Notes: a model not told the origin generated them from the letters alone. A stretch of DNA of 64,000 nucleotides from Haloarcula sp. CBA1127 (GCF_001485575.1 NZ_BCNB01000006.1:3057922-3121921); one strand, 5' to 3'; positions 34,035-43,418 are shown, counted from the first letter of the stretch. Made by a program: numbers and translations.

Positions 34035-35222
34035 TCAGGCGTCGCCCACTGCCTTCGGTAGCGTTACCCCGACTACCGTCCCCGTCGGCTCGTTGTCTTC
34101 GACCCACACGTCACCGCCGTACGCGTCTACCAGCGTTCGGACGAGATAGAGGCCGACACCGGTGCCGTCACTGTCCGGACGTTTCTCCCCGCGCTCGAAC
34201 ACCGCCTGTTTCTGCTCGTCCGGGATTCCCGGTCCGTTGTCGGCGACAGTGACGTGGACTCCGTCGCCGTCGTCGGTCACATCGACGACGACCGACGGCG
34301 GTGCCGAGTCGTTGTGCTGGATGGCGTTAGTGAGGACGTTTCGGAACACGGAGGACAGGAGTTCGTCGGCTTGTACCCGTACCGACGGGTACTCGTCCGG
34401 GACGGTGACCTGTGCATCGTTGTACGTCGCTGTGATATCTTCGGTCACCGAGGACAGGACTTGGCCGAGGGCGACCGGCTCAGTCTCCCAGTCCGTCTGT
34501 CGCATTACCGTCGCAAGGTTTCCAGCCGTCTCAAGCAGTTCCGCAGCCGACCGGCTACTCTCCTGAATCCCGTCGACGTGTTCCAGTGCGTCATCGCTGC
34601 ACTGGTCCCGGAGCAACTCCGCCCGGCCGCTGATGGTCTGTAGGTGATTCGTGAGGTCGTGGCGGACGATCTGGTTCAACAGGTCGAGGTTGTCGCGTTG
34701 CCGTTTCAGCTCCCGCTCGCGCTCGATCCGTTCGAGGGTCGAAAGCACGTTCTTCCCGAGGATGTCGGCCAACTGCGTCTCGCGCTCGGTCGGTTCGGCT
34801 CGTTCATCCGTCCCGGCTGTCAAGAGTCCGTACTTCGGGAGTGGAACGGAGATACAGCCGTGAAGGGGTGCATCGGACGCCGCTTTCTCTTCATCAACGA
34901 GGACCCGCTGTGTCTCGGCACTCTCGTAATGGTCCCACAGCCAACTCCCGCGTTCGTGTCGCATTCTCCGTCCCGGCTCGTCCGGGACCTCGACGTGCTC
35001 TCGAAGCGGGTCAGAGATCGCCTCGGCTTTGAGCCCGCTGTCAGTGGCTTCCCAGAAGATACTGAACGGGAAGTCGAGAATCGCTGTTGCAGTCTCGACT
35101 GCGATAGTCGCGACTTCGGACCGGTTCTCGGCTGTCATCAGCCGGCGTGTCGCCACATACAACTCCCCGATATGGTCGTCCGAAGCCACCAGACAGGAGG
35201 GGGAGTCGGAATCCATCCCCAT
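34035..35222 (-). CDS. Sensor histidine kinase (GAF-HisKA-HATPase)
   Basis: A soluble 395-residue kinase. The start MGMDSDSPS at 35222 is chosen because a TATA-like box lies 28 bases upstream; an ATG two codons later is equally possible. A GAF-type sensor domain (about 20-170) precedes HisKA with the H-box LNQIVRHDLTNHLQTISGR. The HATPase has the N box (NVLTNAIQHND), G1 (VADNGPGIPDEQKQAVFERG) and G2 (GTGVGLYLVRTLV). There is no receiver domain and no adjacent response regulator. Confidence 0.88.
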   Translation of the reverse strand: MGMDSDSPSCLVASDDHIGELYVATRRLMTAENRSEVATIAVETATAILDFPFSIFWEATDSGLKAEAISDPLREHVEVPDEPGRRMRHERGSWLWDHYESAETQRVLVDEEKAASDAPLHGCISVPLPKYGLLTAGTDERAEPTERETQLADILGKNVLSTLERIERERELKRQRDNLDLLNQIVRHDLTNHLQTISGRAELLRDQCSDDALEHVDGIQESSRSAAELLETAGNLATVMRQTDWETEPVALGQVLSSVTEDITATYNDAQVTVPDEYPSVRVQADELLSSVFRNVLTNAIQHNDSAPPSVVVDVTDDGDGVHVTVADNGPGIPDEQKQAVFERGEKRPDSDGTGVGLYLVRTLVDAYGGDVWVEDNEPTGTVVGVTLPKAVGDA

Positions 35223-35246
35223 TTTTGCCCTCTTACTTTGGCCTGA

Positions 35247-35253
35247 ATATAAA
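35247..35253 (-). promoter_or_regulatory. TATA box of the GAF histidine kinase gene
   Basis: On the minus strand TTTATAT, centred 28 bases before the ATG at 35222; it decides the choice of start and implies a leaderless transcript. Confidence 0.55.
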
Positions 35254-35355
35254 TGTTCGTTCAGTCTGTGACAAATACACATTCAGACATGGGCATCGGT
35301 ATCTCCTTATCCCGAAAACCCATTCGCGTTCGACTTCTGGCCCGAGTTACGGCAG

Positions 35356-36456
35356 CTAGCTGAAGTCTTCCAGTCGTAGCTGGTCGGGGTGGATACCGTC
35401 CGGCTCGCTCGCGCCGAGCAGACGAGGAAGGGCCGTATTCGCAAACGTCATGCCGACGACGAGCAGTATCGGTGCGAAGAACAGTCCGTAGAACCCCAGT
35501 ACGACCGGTCCGAGCGTGTACGCGAGCATCAGGAGCCCGACGTGCGTGCTCTCGCCGCTGAGGAGTGGCCGGAGCAGCAGGTCCGGGATCGTGTCGACGA
35601 CGACCACCGCGATGAGGAGGAATCCAAGCACGTACACGAGCAACGAGGATTGACCGTCGAGCACCACCGGGAGCGCGGTGATACCGGTCAGCGGGAGGTA
35701 GATTATTTTCATCCCGACGACGGGGATCAGGCTTGCGATACCGGTCAGCGCGCCGGCAAGCGTCGGATATGGAACCTCGACAGCCGCCGGCGCGACGACG
35801 TTATAGCCCGTGAATGCAGCGATGGCGATGAGCGATATCGCCAGCACATTCAGGAGATTGCCGAACAGCACCGCTTCCAGCTCCTCGTCGACAGCTTCGA
35901 GGTACTCGCGGATGATGGCCTCGTCATCGAACCGGAGCAGCCACTCGCGGATGCGCCGCCCGTCCACGAGGAGATAGTACGTGACGATGGTCGTGATGAA
36001 CAGATTGAGGACGAACTGGGAGGCGACCGAGGTAAGCACCATCGCGTTCTCGCTGAGGAAGTCGACGAACGGCGAGAGCTGTCCCGACTGGTAGGCGCTG
36101 TACAGCCCCTCGACGGTGAGGTCCGGCACGGACTCCGCGCCGTCAAGCCAACTGACGTGCGTCGCGGCCACGTCGACGAGCGCGTACTGGGTGACGAACT
36201 GCCGGGCCTCGACAATGAGGAGGACGGCCGCATAGCTGACGAGCAACAGGAGTGGAATCGCCAGCGACGCCATGACGACGACCGCACGCACCCGCGCCGG
36301 AAGGCGGAGCCTGCGCAGGGAGCTGTAGTACCGTCGCGTCGAGTAATAGAGGAACACGGAGACAGTCAACGCCGCGATAAACTGATATGCGAGGACGCCG
36401 ACCACCACCGCGACAGCGAGGCCGAAGAGGGCGACGACGAAACGCTTCTCGTCCAT
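35356..36456 (-). CDS. AI-2E family transporter (PF01594 permease)
   Basis: A 366-residue integral membrane protein starting MDEKRFVVALFGLAVAVVV; the longer frame upstream overlaps mscS and is spurious. About eight hydrophobic helices fit the family. The diagnostic region is the C-terminal half with ALTGIASLIPVVGMKIIYLP and LLRPLLSGESTHVGLLMLAY. Family members export diverse small solutes or act as Na+/H+ antiporters; the name reflects one bacterial member and does not imply quorum signalling here. Confidence 0.87.
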   Translation of the reverse strand: MDEKRFVVALFGLAVAVVVGVLAYQFIAALTVSVFLYYSTRRYYSSLRRLRLPARVRAVVVMASLAIPLLLLVSYAAVLLIVEARQFVTQYALVDVAATHVSWLDGAESVPDLTVEGLYSAYQSGQLSPFVDFLSENAMVLTSVASQFVLNLFITTIVTYYLLVDGRRIREWLLRFDDEAIIREYLEAVDEELEAVLFGNLLNVLAISLIAIAAFTGYNVVAPAAVEVPYPTLAGALTGIASLIPVVGMKIIYLPLTGITALPVVLDGQSSLLVYVLGFLLIAVVVVDTIPDLLLRPLLSGESTHVGLLMLAYTLGPVVLGFYGLFFAPILLVVGMTFANTALPRLLGASEPDGIHPDQLRLEDFS

Positions 36457-36544
36457 ATACGTACCAGCTTGTGAACAGGTATAAACGTACGGGCGCTGGG
36501 AATCTCGCAGACAACATGGGGCCGGACACGGTCCCGACCGGTGG

Positions 36545-37420
36545 CTACTCGGTTCGCTCGTGCACCGGCCCGACGCTGTCGTGGACGCCGATGTCGCCGG
36601 AGAGTTCGTGCTGGCTCGTGTCACTGAGGTCGATTCCCTCGGCGCGGCAGTCCGCCTGCACCTGCTGAATAAACGCAGCCCTGACCGACACGAGTCGGTT
36701 CCGCCGTTCGTTGGGGATCCAGATTCGGCCAGTCAGGATGACCGCCGTCGACGCCAGGTCACTGACCCTGGCTGTTGGTGCCGGCTTCTCCGAGACGTGG
36801 TCAAGGTCGCGGGCAGCGTTCGTGATGATGGCCTGTACCGTCTCGATATCGGCGTCGTAGCTGACGCCGAACCGGTAGGAGATACCCACCGGGCCTGTTG
36901 ATGTCTGGTTCGTCACTGCACTCGTTGCCAGCTCCGTGTTCGGGACGATGATACGCTCGTTGTCCGGCGTCCGAATCCGCGTCACTCGCAGGTCGATATC
37001 GACCACCGTGCCCTGCATCCCGTTCCAAGCGATGATGTCACCGACGTTCAGATCCGGGTCGGTCACGATGAACGCGCCGGCAACGAAGTTTCCGAGTACG
37101 TCCTGTGCCGCCAGCCCGACCGCCAGTGTAATGCCTGCGGCCAGCAGCGTCGACCCCGCAAGTGCGCCCCGGAAGCCCGCGACGCTGGCGCCGATGACCA
37201 CCGCGAGGATGACTGAGATTAGGTGGACGGCGCTGGTCAGCGCACTGGCGACTGTCTTGTTAGTCTCCATCCGTGACAGCAGCCATCGGGCCGCTGGTAC
37301 AGCGATTAGCCGGCCGATAGCGTAGAGTAGCGCCGCGACAGCGAGGAACTGCGCCCCGTCGGTCGCGAGTTGTCCGTACGTCGAGACGATGTCGATATCC
37401 AGACCCGCCGGGAACTGCAT
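36545..37420 (-). CDS. MscS-family mechanosensitive channel
   Basis: A 291-residue small-conductance mechanosensitive channel. Three N-terminal transmembrane helices are followed by the Gly/Ala-rich pore helix (GITLAVGLAAQDVLGNFVAG). The MscS beta domain follows: DLNVGDIIAWNGMQGTVVDI and RTPDNERIIVPNTELATSAV. It ends in the cytoplasmic alpha/beta domain. It would open on hypo-osmotic shock, relevant to a halophile. Its stop is 88 bases upstream of the AI-2E gene start in the same orientation. Confidence 0.92.
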   Translation of the reverse strand: MQFPAGLDIDIVSTYGQLATDGAQFLAVAALLYAIGRLIAVPAARWLLSRMETNKTVASALTSAVHLISVILAVVIGASVAGFRGALAGSTLLAAGITLAVGLAAQDVLGNFVAGAFIVTDPDLNVGDIIAWNGMQGTVVDIDLRVTRIRTPDNERIIVPNTELATSAVTNQTSTGPVGISYRFGVSYDADIETVQAIITNAARDLDHVSEKPAPTARVSDLASTAVILTGRIWIPNERRNRLVSVRAAFIQQVQADCRAEGIDLSDTSQHELSGDIGVHDSVGPVHERTE

Positions 37421-37587
37421 ACCGTCTGTCGTAGCCCGACGGATATGAAATCAGGGTGTCACATCGGACTGGTGGCGACCACGGCTCCGCGAGTCTGGTC
37501 GCGGCTCCGCCGCTCGTTCTTCAAGGTCGGTTCGCGCACGGCCACGCCATACACATCACCCGACGCGCTCGTTTAAAACCAACCCCA

Positions 37588-37613
37588 CTCGGCGAATTCC
37601 GATTCACCGAGTT
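37588..37613. repeat. Hairpin upstream of mscS
   Basis: ACTCGGCGAATT and GATTCACCGAGT pair at 10 of 12 positions across a 2-base centre. It lies in the 216-base gap between the lrp stop and the mscS start. It could end the lrp transcript or be a remnant repeat. Confidence 0.35.
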
Positions 37614-37636
37614 GGCTCGCGCAGCAGTCCCGCGCG

Positions 37637-38050
37637 TCACCCAACTCGTTCGTTCAGAATGAGCCTCGTCTTCGTACCCACAACCTCCTCCAACTCACGC
37701 GCTTGCGTGATGAGCCCGTTGACTGCGTCGGTGTCAGCGGCATCAACGACGACGACGATATCCTCCTCGCCGGAGACTTGCCACACGAAATCGACCTCCT
37801 GCCAATCGGCGATACGGTCCGAAACCTCGGCCGTATCGACGTTGACATCGACGCTGACCTCGATCATCGCTTTCACGTTGCCAGTCCGCGTCGCGACGGT
37901 GAATCGTTCGATAACGCCGTCGTCGACCAGTCGTTCGACGCGGTTTCGCACGGTCCCTTCCGACGTGCCGACCCGGTCCGCGATTTCCGTATACGGGGTT
38001 CGGGCGTCCCGGCGGAGTATCGAGAGTATCTCTCTGTCGAGGTCGTCCAT
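37637..38050 (-). CDS. Lrp/AsnC family transcriptional regulator
   Basis: A 137-residue feast/famine regulator. The N-terminal HTH is LDREILSILRRDARTPYTEI followed by ADRVGTSEGTVRNRVERLVD. The C-terminal RAM-type alpha/beta domain (VSVDVNVDTAEVSDRIADW, VSGEEDIVVVVDAAD) would bind an amino acid effector and mediate oligomerisation. It is divergent from carA, 102 bases start to start, with a motif in the gap that recurs upstream of carB. Control of carbamoyl phosphate synthesis is therefore a reasonable inference. Confidence 0.9.
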   Translation of the reverse strand: MDDLDREILSILRRDARTPYTEIADRVGTSEGTVRNRVERLVDDGVIERFTVATRTGNVKAMIEVSVDVNVDTAEVSDRIADWQEVDFVWQVSGEEDIVVVVDAADTDAVNGLITQARELEEVVGTKTRLILNERVG

Positions 38051-38085
38051 CGAGATGTGACAGTACCATCGTCCGTGACTTGAGG

Positions 38086-38112
38086 ATTACGAAATTCGAA
38101 ACTCGTCTTCGA
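38086..38112. promoter_or_regulatory. Shared car promoter motif, carA copy
   Basis: A 27-base block made of ATTACGA, A, ATTCGAAA, CTCGT and CTTCGA, ending 41 bases before the carA ATG and just upstream of its CTTATG box. It matches the copy upstream of carB at 23 of 27 positions. It is also 36 bases upstream of the divergent lrp start, so one site could serve both genes. Confidence 0.65.
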
Positions 38113-38152
38113 AAGCAACCCTTATGACCGACGATAGTATACGCATCTCGTA

Positions 38153-39199
38153 ATGACTGACGCATACGTGGCAATCGAAGGCGACCGCGTCATCGAGGCG
38201 CGCGCTCGCGCTCCGGGGACGGCCCGCGGCGAACTGGTCTTTACAACGGCGTACACCGGGTACGAGGAGAGTCTCACCGACCCTTCCTACGAGGAACAGG
38301 TCCTGACGTTCTCCTACCCGCTCATCGGGAACTACGGCGTCCGAGAGGAGCGCTTCGAGTCGGACCGCGTCCACCCGCGTGCGGCAGTAGCCCGCGAGAT
38401 GACCGACGACGTGGCCGAATGGCTCGAATCCGAGGGCGTCCCGGCCGTCGACCACCTCGACACGCGCGACATCGTCACCGAAATCCGCGACGAGGGGGCG
38501 ATGAAATGCGGGATCGCCGCTGGGCCGGACGTGACCGAGCAGGACGCGCTCGACGAACTCCACGAGTGTAAGCATATGTCTGACCACACCGACATCGGCG
38601 CGCAGGTCTCCGTCGACGACGTGGAGGTCCACAACGAGGGTGGCGACGGTGCGACGGTCGCGCTGGTCGACTGCGGTGCGAAGGGCTCTATCGCCGAGTC
38701 GCTCGTCGAGCGCGACGCCGAGGTCCACGTGTTCCCGTACGACGCCACCGAGGACGACGTGGCGGCTATCGACCCGGACCTGCTGTTCATCTCGAACGGC
38801 CCCGGCGACCCCGAGAACTTCGAACAGGCCGGTGAGCTCGTTGAGACCTACGTCGGGGATGTTCCGCTCGCCGGTATCTGTCTCGGTCAGCAGGTCGTCG
38901 CCAACGCGCTCGGCGGCGAGACCGAGAAGATGGAGTTCGGCCACCGCGGCGTGAACCAGCCGGTCCGTGACCTGCGCTCCAATCGGGTCGTGATGACGAC
39001 CCAGAACCACGGCTACACCGTCGCTGACCCCGGCGACAAGCTTGACGTGACACAGATCAACGTCAACGACGACACGCCGGAGGGACTGGAGAACGACGAT
39101 CTGGACATCATCACGCGCCAGTACCACCCCGAGGCCAACCCCGGTCCGCACGATTCGCTCGGCTTCTTTGATGATGTGCTAGGGATGGCGGGGGAGTAG
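38153..39199 (+). CDS. carA: Carbamoyl phosphate synthase small (glutaminase) subunit
   Basis: Hydrolyses glutamine to supply ammonia to CarB for carbamoyl phosphate, the precursor of arginine and pyrimidines. This is a 348-residue class I amidotransferase. The N-terminal domain has GYEESLTDPSYEEQVLTF. The glutaminase domain has NGPGDPENFE, the nucleophile Cys in LAGICLGQQVVANALGG, and the His-Glu pair in QYHPEANPGPHDS. The length is normal. carB is more than 4 kb away on the other strand. Confidence 0.95.
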   Translation: MTDAYVAIEGDRVIEARARAPGTARGELVFTTAYTGYEESLTDPSYEEQVLTFSYPLIGNYGVREERFESDRVHPRAAVAREMTDDVAEWLESEGVPAVDHLDTRDIVTEIRDEGAMKCGIAAGPDVTEQDALDELHECKHMSDHTDIGAQVSVDDVEVHNEGGDGATVALVDCGAKGSIAESLVERDAEVHVFPYDATEDDVAAIDPDLLFISNGPGDPENFEQAGELVETYVGDVPLAGICLGQQVVANALGGETEKMEFGHRGVNQPVRDLRSNRVVMTTQNHGYTVADPGDKLDVTQINVNDDTPEGLENDDLDIITRQYHPEANPGPHDSLGFFDDVLGMAGE

Positions 39200-39540
39200 C
39201 GAGGGGCGCGCGAAGCGCGGCCCTCGAATTGCGAGCGGGGAGGAACGACCCGCGAGCAGGAGCGCGGTTCGAAGCGAGCGAAGCGGGTGAGAACCGCGAA
39301 ACGCGAACGGCGCAGCCGTGAGCAGGGGGAGCCCGACCGTAGGGAGGGGTCCCCAGCCTTCCGAACGGTGAGTGGTAACGAACCGTGAGGAGAGCGAGGG
39401 GCGCGACTACAGGGAGCGGCCCTCGAATTGCGAGCGGAGCGGGACCTTCGGTCCCGCAGGCAGTCGGGCGGTATCGCCGCCCGACGACGGGGAACGGAGT
39501 GACTCGCGAGCAGTAGTGCGGTTTGCACGCCGATGAGCCA
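39198..39540. repeat. Hairpin-rich intergenic repeat block after carA
   Basis: About 340 bases with no credible gene. AGCGAGGGGCGCG occurs at 39198-39210 and 39393-39405. GCGGCCCTCGAATTGCGAGC followed by GG occurs identically at 39217-39238 and 39416-39437. Perfect hairpins follow: GCGGGACC/GGTCCCGC with a TTC loop (39439-39457) and CGGGCGG/CCGCCCG with a TATCG loop (39465-39483). Short GCGAGC/GCGAAGC words recur throughout. It looks like a haloarchaeal intergenic palindromic repeat that has been duplicated once. Confidence 0.7.
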
Positions 39541-39546
39541 CGTCTG

Positions 39547-40173
39547 TCAGTCGCTGTCGTCGTCAATTGGCTGCCCACGGTAGTACGTGGTCTGGTCGCT
39601 ATCTTCGTTTTCGGTCATATTATTCTGTGGTGCGACGGGGCGGCCGCGGTACATGACCCGGTTGGCGGTGTCGTCGCCGTCGATTGCGTCCGGACTGTCC
39701 TGCTGATGGTTCTCGATGAATTCGGCGGCAGCTTTGAGCGTTGTCTTGTCGGTCTTGCGGTGCACCCAGCAGTGGTACATTTTCCGTGGAGTCCGAAGCG
39801 CGAGGCGGTGCGCACGGAACCCGGTCTTGGTGGTAACGTCGGCAACTGCTTCGTGTGGGATCTCGATGATGTCGTCGTTCTCGTCTTTCCCGATGAGACA
39901 GAGCGTCCGGCGGCCGGTAACCAGAATGACGGTCCGTCGGTCGCCGACCGGTGATTCAGTCTTGCGTTTCGTCCCGCGCCCGATGCCGCGCTTCCCGTTG
40001 GTCAGGAGGTACGCCGGGGCTTCCGCGCCGTCGAGGTACGTCAGCGGTGGGTTGTTCAGCGGTGGTGACTCGGAGAAGCGACTCTTGTATCCGGCGAGGA
40101 CACCCGCCGTTACCGAGTCACCGGGCGCCATCTCCGCAACTGTCTCCGCCCGCTTGGTGACATCCTCTATCAT
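39547..40173 (-). CDS. Hypothetical protein, PH-domain-like core
   Basis: A 208-residue soluble protein. Residues about 45-150 alternate predicted strands (EAPAYLLTNGKRGIG, RRTVILVTGRRTLCLIGKD, DIIEIPHEAVADVTTKTGF) and end in a helix (TLKAAAEFIENHQQ), which resembles a bacterial PH domain. The C-terminal 50 residues are polar, with YRGRPV and YRGQPI as a short repeated motif. There is no signal peptide or membrane segment. The function is unknown. Confidence 0.6.
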   Translation of the reverse strand: MIEDVTKRAETVAEMAPGDSVTAGVLAGYKSRFSESPPLNNPPLTYLDGAEAPAYLLTNGKRGIGRGTKRKTESPVGDRRTVILVTGRRTLCLIGKDENDDIIEIPHEAVADVTTKTGFRAHRLALRTPRKMYHCWVHRKTDKTTLKAAAEFIENHQQDSPDAIDGDDTANRVMYRGRPVAPQNNMTENEDSDQTTYYRGQPIDDDSD

Positions 40174-40406
40174 CGGCTTCCCGGAGCGGCGACAGCGATT
40201 ACAACGCGATCCATACAGCTAGTGTCACAGCCCCGGAAATGAGTGTTACGAACGTGCCATTATTGACCCAGAATAGGACAGATAGGCACCAATATATGAA
40301 TGTCCATCATCTATAGCTACTATATTGGCGTAATACTTCTGAGTTGTAAGGCTAGAAAGAGAGGCATTCACGGCAAGTAGTCATCACAGCCCCACCCTCA
40401 GAACTC
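40174..40406. other. A+T-rich intergenic region with short repeats
   Basis: This gap between the PH-like gene start and the kinase stop has no plausible gene. It contains an inverted repeat CCAATATA (40289-40296) / TATATTGG (40321-40328). A direct repeat TCACAGCCCC occurs at 40225-40234 and 40384-40393. The 12-mer ACAGATAGGCAC (40278-40289) followed by an AATATAT box also occurs in the promoter of the neighbouring kinase (43455-43466, minus strand). It could be a small transcript promoter or the scar of a rearrangement. Confidence 0.4.
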
Positions 40407-43400
40407 CTATCTAACGCCGCTGAACTCGAATCGTGCGCCGCCGTCGGTGCTCTCAGTCACGGACACCGACCAGTCATGTGCCGCCGCAATCTCCTTGACG
40501 ATAGCGAGACCAAAGCCGGTGCCACCATCGGTAGTGGTGTAGCCGCTCTCAAACACTGTGTCGTGTTTTTCCGGCGGGATACCACCGCCATCATCGGCGA
40601 CATAAAAGCCCGAATCGGTGAGATCACCGACCTCGACAGTGACGGCTGGGCCGCCGTGTGTCACGGCGTTGTTGATGAGATTCTCGAGGAGCTGGCGAAC
40701 GCGGCTCTCGTCGGCGTATATCGTGCTCTCGGCAGTGACTTCGAGGGTGGCATCAGACGTCTCGACGGCGTGCCAGCAGGACTGCACAGTCGATTCGAGG
40801 TCGAGCGGTTCCGTTTCGGATACCGTGTCCCCTTCACGGGCGAGCGTCAGCAGATCCTCAATGAGTTCCTTCATGCGGTCGATTGCACGGTAACAACGGT
40901 CGAACTGCTCGTCATTTCCGGTATCTCTGGCGAGGGTGAGTGAGCCTTCGAGGACGCTAAGCGGGTTCCGGAGGTCGTGACTAACGATGCTCGCGAACTC
41001 TTCGAGCCGGTCGTTCTGTCGCTCCAGTTCTTCTCGGTACTCGATGCGGTCGGAGATATCCCGGGAGATAGCAACGAGTCTATCTATCTCTCCGTCAGCG
41101 AAGATCGGTGTCACCTGCGTCTCCCAGACACCAGTCGGGTGGAGGTCCCGTTCTTCGAACGTGATGGTTTCACCGGCCGAGACACACCGCTCGTAGTGGT
41201 CGGCGATTCGACGACCGCTGTCCGGGCCGGCAGCTTCGACTGGGGTCTGACCGGTCAGTGACTCGGTGTCGAATCCGCTCTGTCGTTCGTAGGCCTCGTT
41301 CGTCCGGACGTAGCGGAACGTCGGATCGTCTGCCGACCCCTCGATGTCGACGAGCGCGATGGCGTCGTTGGTGTTCTCGAACACCGCCTCGTACTCGTCG
41401 GTGAGGCGGGCCAACTCCCGCTCGCGCCGTTTCTGGTCGGTAATGTCGGTCGCAACGACACAGAGAGCATACGGCTCGCCGTCCTCGTCGAGTATCGGCG
41501 TCTTCCGCGTCAGATGTGTCCGCTCCGTCCCGTCGACAGGAATCACCGTCTCGACTTCGACGGTCTCTTTCTGTTCGAGGGCTCGCTGATCGTCGGCGTG
41601 GGTCTGCTCCGCGATGTGGTCCGAGAGAATATCGTAATCGGACATCCCGACAACAGACTCGTCAGCGTCGATCCCGTAGAGGTCACGGGCCGCGCTGTTG
41701 ATGAAGAGAAAGCGGCTGTCAGTATCTTTCATCAGGATGTACGTCGGCGCTGTATCGAGAATGACCTGCAGTTTGCGGCTCGTGTCTTCGAGGGCCTGTT
41801 TCCGTTCTTTGTGGTCGGTCACGTCCTGATGGATCCCCACCGCACGGACCGGGTCGCCGTGCTCGTCGCGTTCGAACACCTTGCCGATGTCGCGAATCCA
41901 GCGGTAGTCGCCGGCGGCCGTCTTGAGCCGGTGGTCACATTCGTAGATCTCCGTCTCGCCATCGAAGTGGGCGTCCAGTGCTTCGTAGGTCCGATCGCGG
42001 TCTTCGGGGTGGATCAGTTCGTCCCAGGTGTCGGCCGACGGGTCGAGTTCGTCGAGCGAGTAGCCGAGCATATCGGCCCAGCGCTCGTCGAAGGTGACTT
42101 CGTCCGTCTTGACGTTCCAGTCCCAGACGCCGAGTTCGGCACCCTCGAGCGCGAGTTCGTGGCGTTCCGTGAGCGTTCTGAGCTCCTGCTGTCGATCGAG
42201 TCTGGAAAGCGCCTCCTCAGTGTTGGCAGCGAGGGTCCGCATCAGTGAGATCGATGCGTCCTCGAACGCATCGGTATCGGTCGACGCGGCGATTAGCACG
42301 CCGTGATCGCCCAGTGGGATCAGAATCTCGCTGCTGATGTCGGTATCGGGGTTGTAGCGGCCAGGATTCGTTGAGACATCGTCGAAGACGCGCTGTTCGC
42401 CGGATTCGAACACCTCCCAGACGAGGCTGTCGCCCTCGCTAAACGTCGGGTGCTCGTCGATGATCGCCCGTGCCTGATCGGTCACTGCAGTCGGCCTGAG
42501 AGCGTCGGCCGACTCGTCAGCGAGAAAGACTGCGCTGAGTGGCAATCCAAGCAGATCACGCGCGGTTTCGACGACCAGTTCGGCGACGGCCTCGCGTGAC
42601 TCGACGTGCATCAGCTCCCGGGTCGTGTCGTGTAGCGCCTCGATACGCTGCTGTCGCTGCCGGCGCTCCGTTATCTCCTGAAACTGCGAGAAGATCGCGA
42701 CGGTCTCCCCGTCCTCTCGGATAATGCGGTTGTGCCACTCACAGACGATCTGCTCGCCATCGCCGGTTTCGATGTCGAGTACTGTGTAGTAGCCCCCGCT
42801 ACCTTCCTGCAGGGCCGTGATCGTCTCTTCGACCGCATCCAACGCCGAATCCGGGACGAGCGTCTTGAACTCCTTGCCGACGAGGTCCGCGTCCCCGCGC
42901 CGCAGAATCTTCTCGCCTTTCTCGTTGACCTGAACCACCTCGAAGCTCTCGTCCCATTCGATGACGCCGAGCGGTGACTTATCGATAAACAGCGAGAGCC
43001 GCTTCCGGCTCGCATCCAGTGCTCGCTGTGACCGGTACTGCTCGACCGCGTTGGCGATGCGGTTGGCCAGAATCGTGTACTGGTCAGTACCTTGCTGCTT
43101 CTGGAGGTAGTCCGTCACACCGGCCGAAATCGCCTCACTGGCCACTTCCTCAGAGCCTTTCCCAGTAAAGAGAATGAACGGGAGGTCTTCATCGACAGCC
43201 CGGACGGACTCCAGAAACTCGATGCCGTCTTGCTCGGGCATATCGAAATCGGAGACGACGCAGTCGATCGGTTCCTCACTGAGCCGGGTCAGTCCCTCAT
43301 CCGCCGACGTTGCCGAGACCACGTCGAACCGGTCGTCGGTACGACTGAGAAACGCTGCCGTCATCGACGCAAACTCGGGGTCGTCCTCGACGTGTAGGAC

Positions 43401-43418
43401 ACGCACGACATCGGCCAT
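40407..43418 (-). CDS. Multi-PAS hybrid sensor histidine kinase (REC-PAS-GAF-PAS-PAS-PAS-HisKA-HATPase)
   Basis: A soluble 1003-residue kinase. The N-terminal receiver has a true phospho-acceptor D57 (DCVVSDFDMPEQDG). Next come PAS, GAF and three more PAS regions, recognisable at GVWDWNVKTDEVTFDERW, APTYILMKDTDSRFLFINSA and NTNDAIALVDIEGSADDPTF. HisKA has the H-box FASIVSHDLRNPLSVLEG and the HATPase has DDGGGIPPEKHDTVFESGYT. No membrane segment is present, so it senses cytoplasmic or redox/light-type signals through its PAS set. No output regulator is adjacent. Confidence 0.9.
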   Translation of the reverse strand: MADVVRVLHVEDDPEFASMTAAFLSRTDDRFDVVSATSADEGLTRLSEEPIDCVVSDFDMPEQDGIEFLESVRAVDEDLPFILFTGKGSEEVASEAISAGVTDYLQKQQGTDQYTILANRIANAVEQYRSQRALDASRKRLSLFIDKSPLGVIEWDESFEVVQVNEKGEKILRRGDADLVGKEFKTLVPDSALDAVEETITALQEGSGGYYTVLDIETGDGEQIVCEWHNRIIREDGETVAIFSQFQEITERRQRQQRIEALHDTTRELMHVESREAVAELVVETARDLLGLPLSAVFLADESADALRPTAVTDQARAIIDEHPTFSEGDSLVWEVFESGEQRVFDDVSTNPGRYNPDTDISSEILIPLGDHGVLIAASTDTDAFEDASISLMRTLAANTEEALSRLDRQQELRTLTERHELALEGAELGVWDWNVKTDEVTFDERWADMLGYSLDELDPSADTWDELIHPEDRDRTYEALDAHFDGETEIYECDHRLKTAAGDYRWIRDIGKVFERDEHGDPVRAVGIHQDVTDHKERKQALEDTSRKLQVILDTAPTYILMKDTDSRFLFINSAARDLYGIDADESVVGMSDYDILSDHIAEQTHADDQRALEQKETVEVETVIPVDGTERTHLTRKTPILDEDGEPYALCVVATDITDQKRRERELARLTDEYEAVFENTNDAIALVDIEGSADDPTFRYVRTNEAYERQSGFDTESLTGQTPVEAAGPDSGRRIADHYERCVSAGETITFEERDLHPTGVWETQVTPIFADGEIDRLVAISRDISDRIEYREELERQNDRLEEFASIVSHDLRNPLSVLEGSLTLARDTGNDEQFDRCYRAIDRMKELIEDLLTLAREGDTVSETEPLDLESTVQSCWHAVETSDATLEVTAESTIYADESRVRQLLENLINNAVTHGGPAVTVEVGDLTDSGFYVADDGGGIPPEKHDTVFESGYTTTDGGTGFGLAIVKEIAAAHDWSVSVTESTDGGARFEFSGVR

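Noticed and set aside
35356..36456. Quorum-sensing AI-2 exporter
   Set aside because: The family name comes from one bacterial member; nothing here suggests AI-2 synthesis or signalling, so only a PF01594 permease is claimed.
39198..39540. Possible CRISPR array
   Set aside because: Only two copies of the unit, irregular spacing, GC-rich hairpins, no cas genes.
40225..40393. TCACAGCCCC direct repeat as a target-site duplication of a 149-bp insertion
   Set aside because: No terminal inverted repeats inside the repeats; a 10-mer match can occur by chance.
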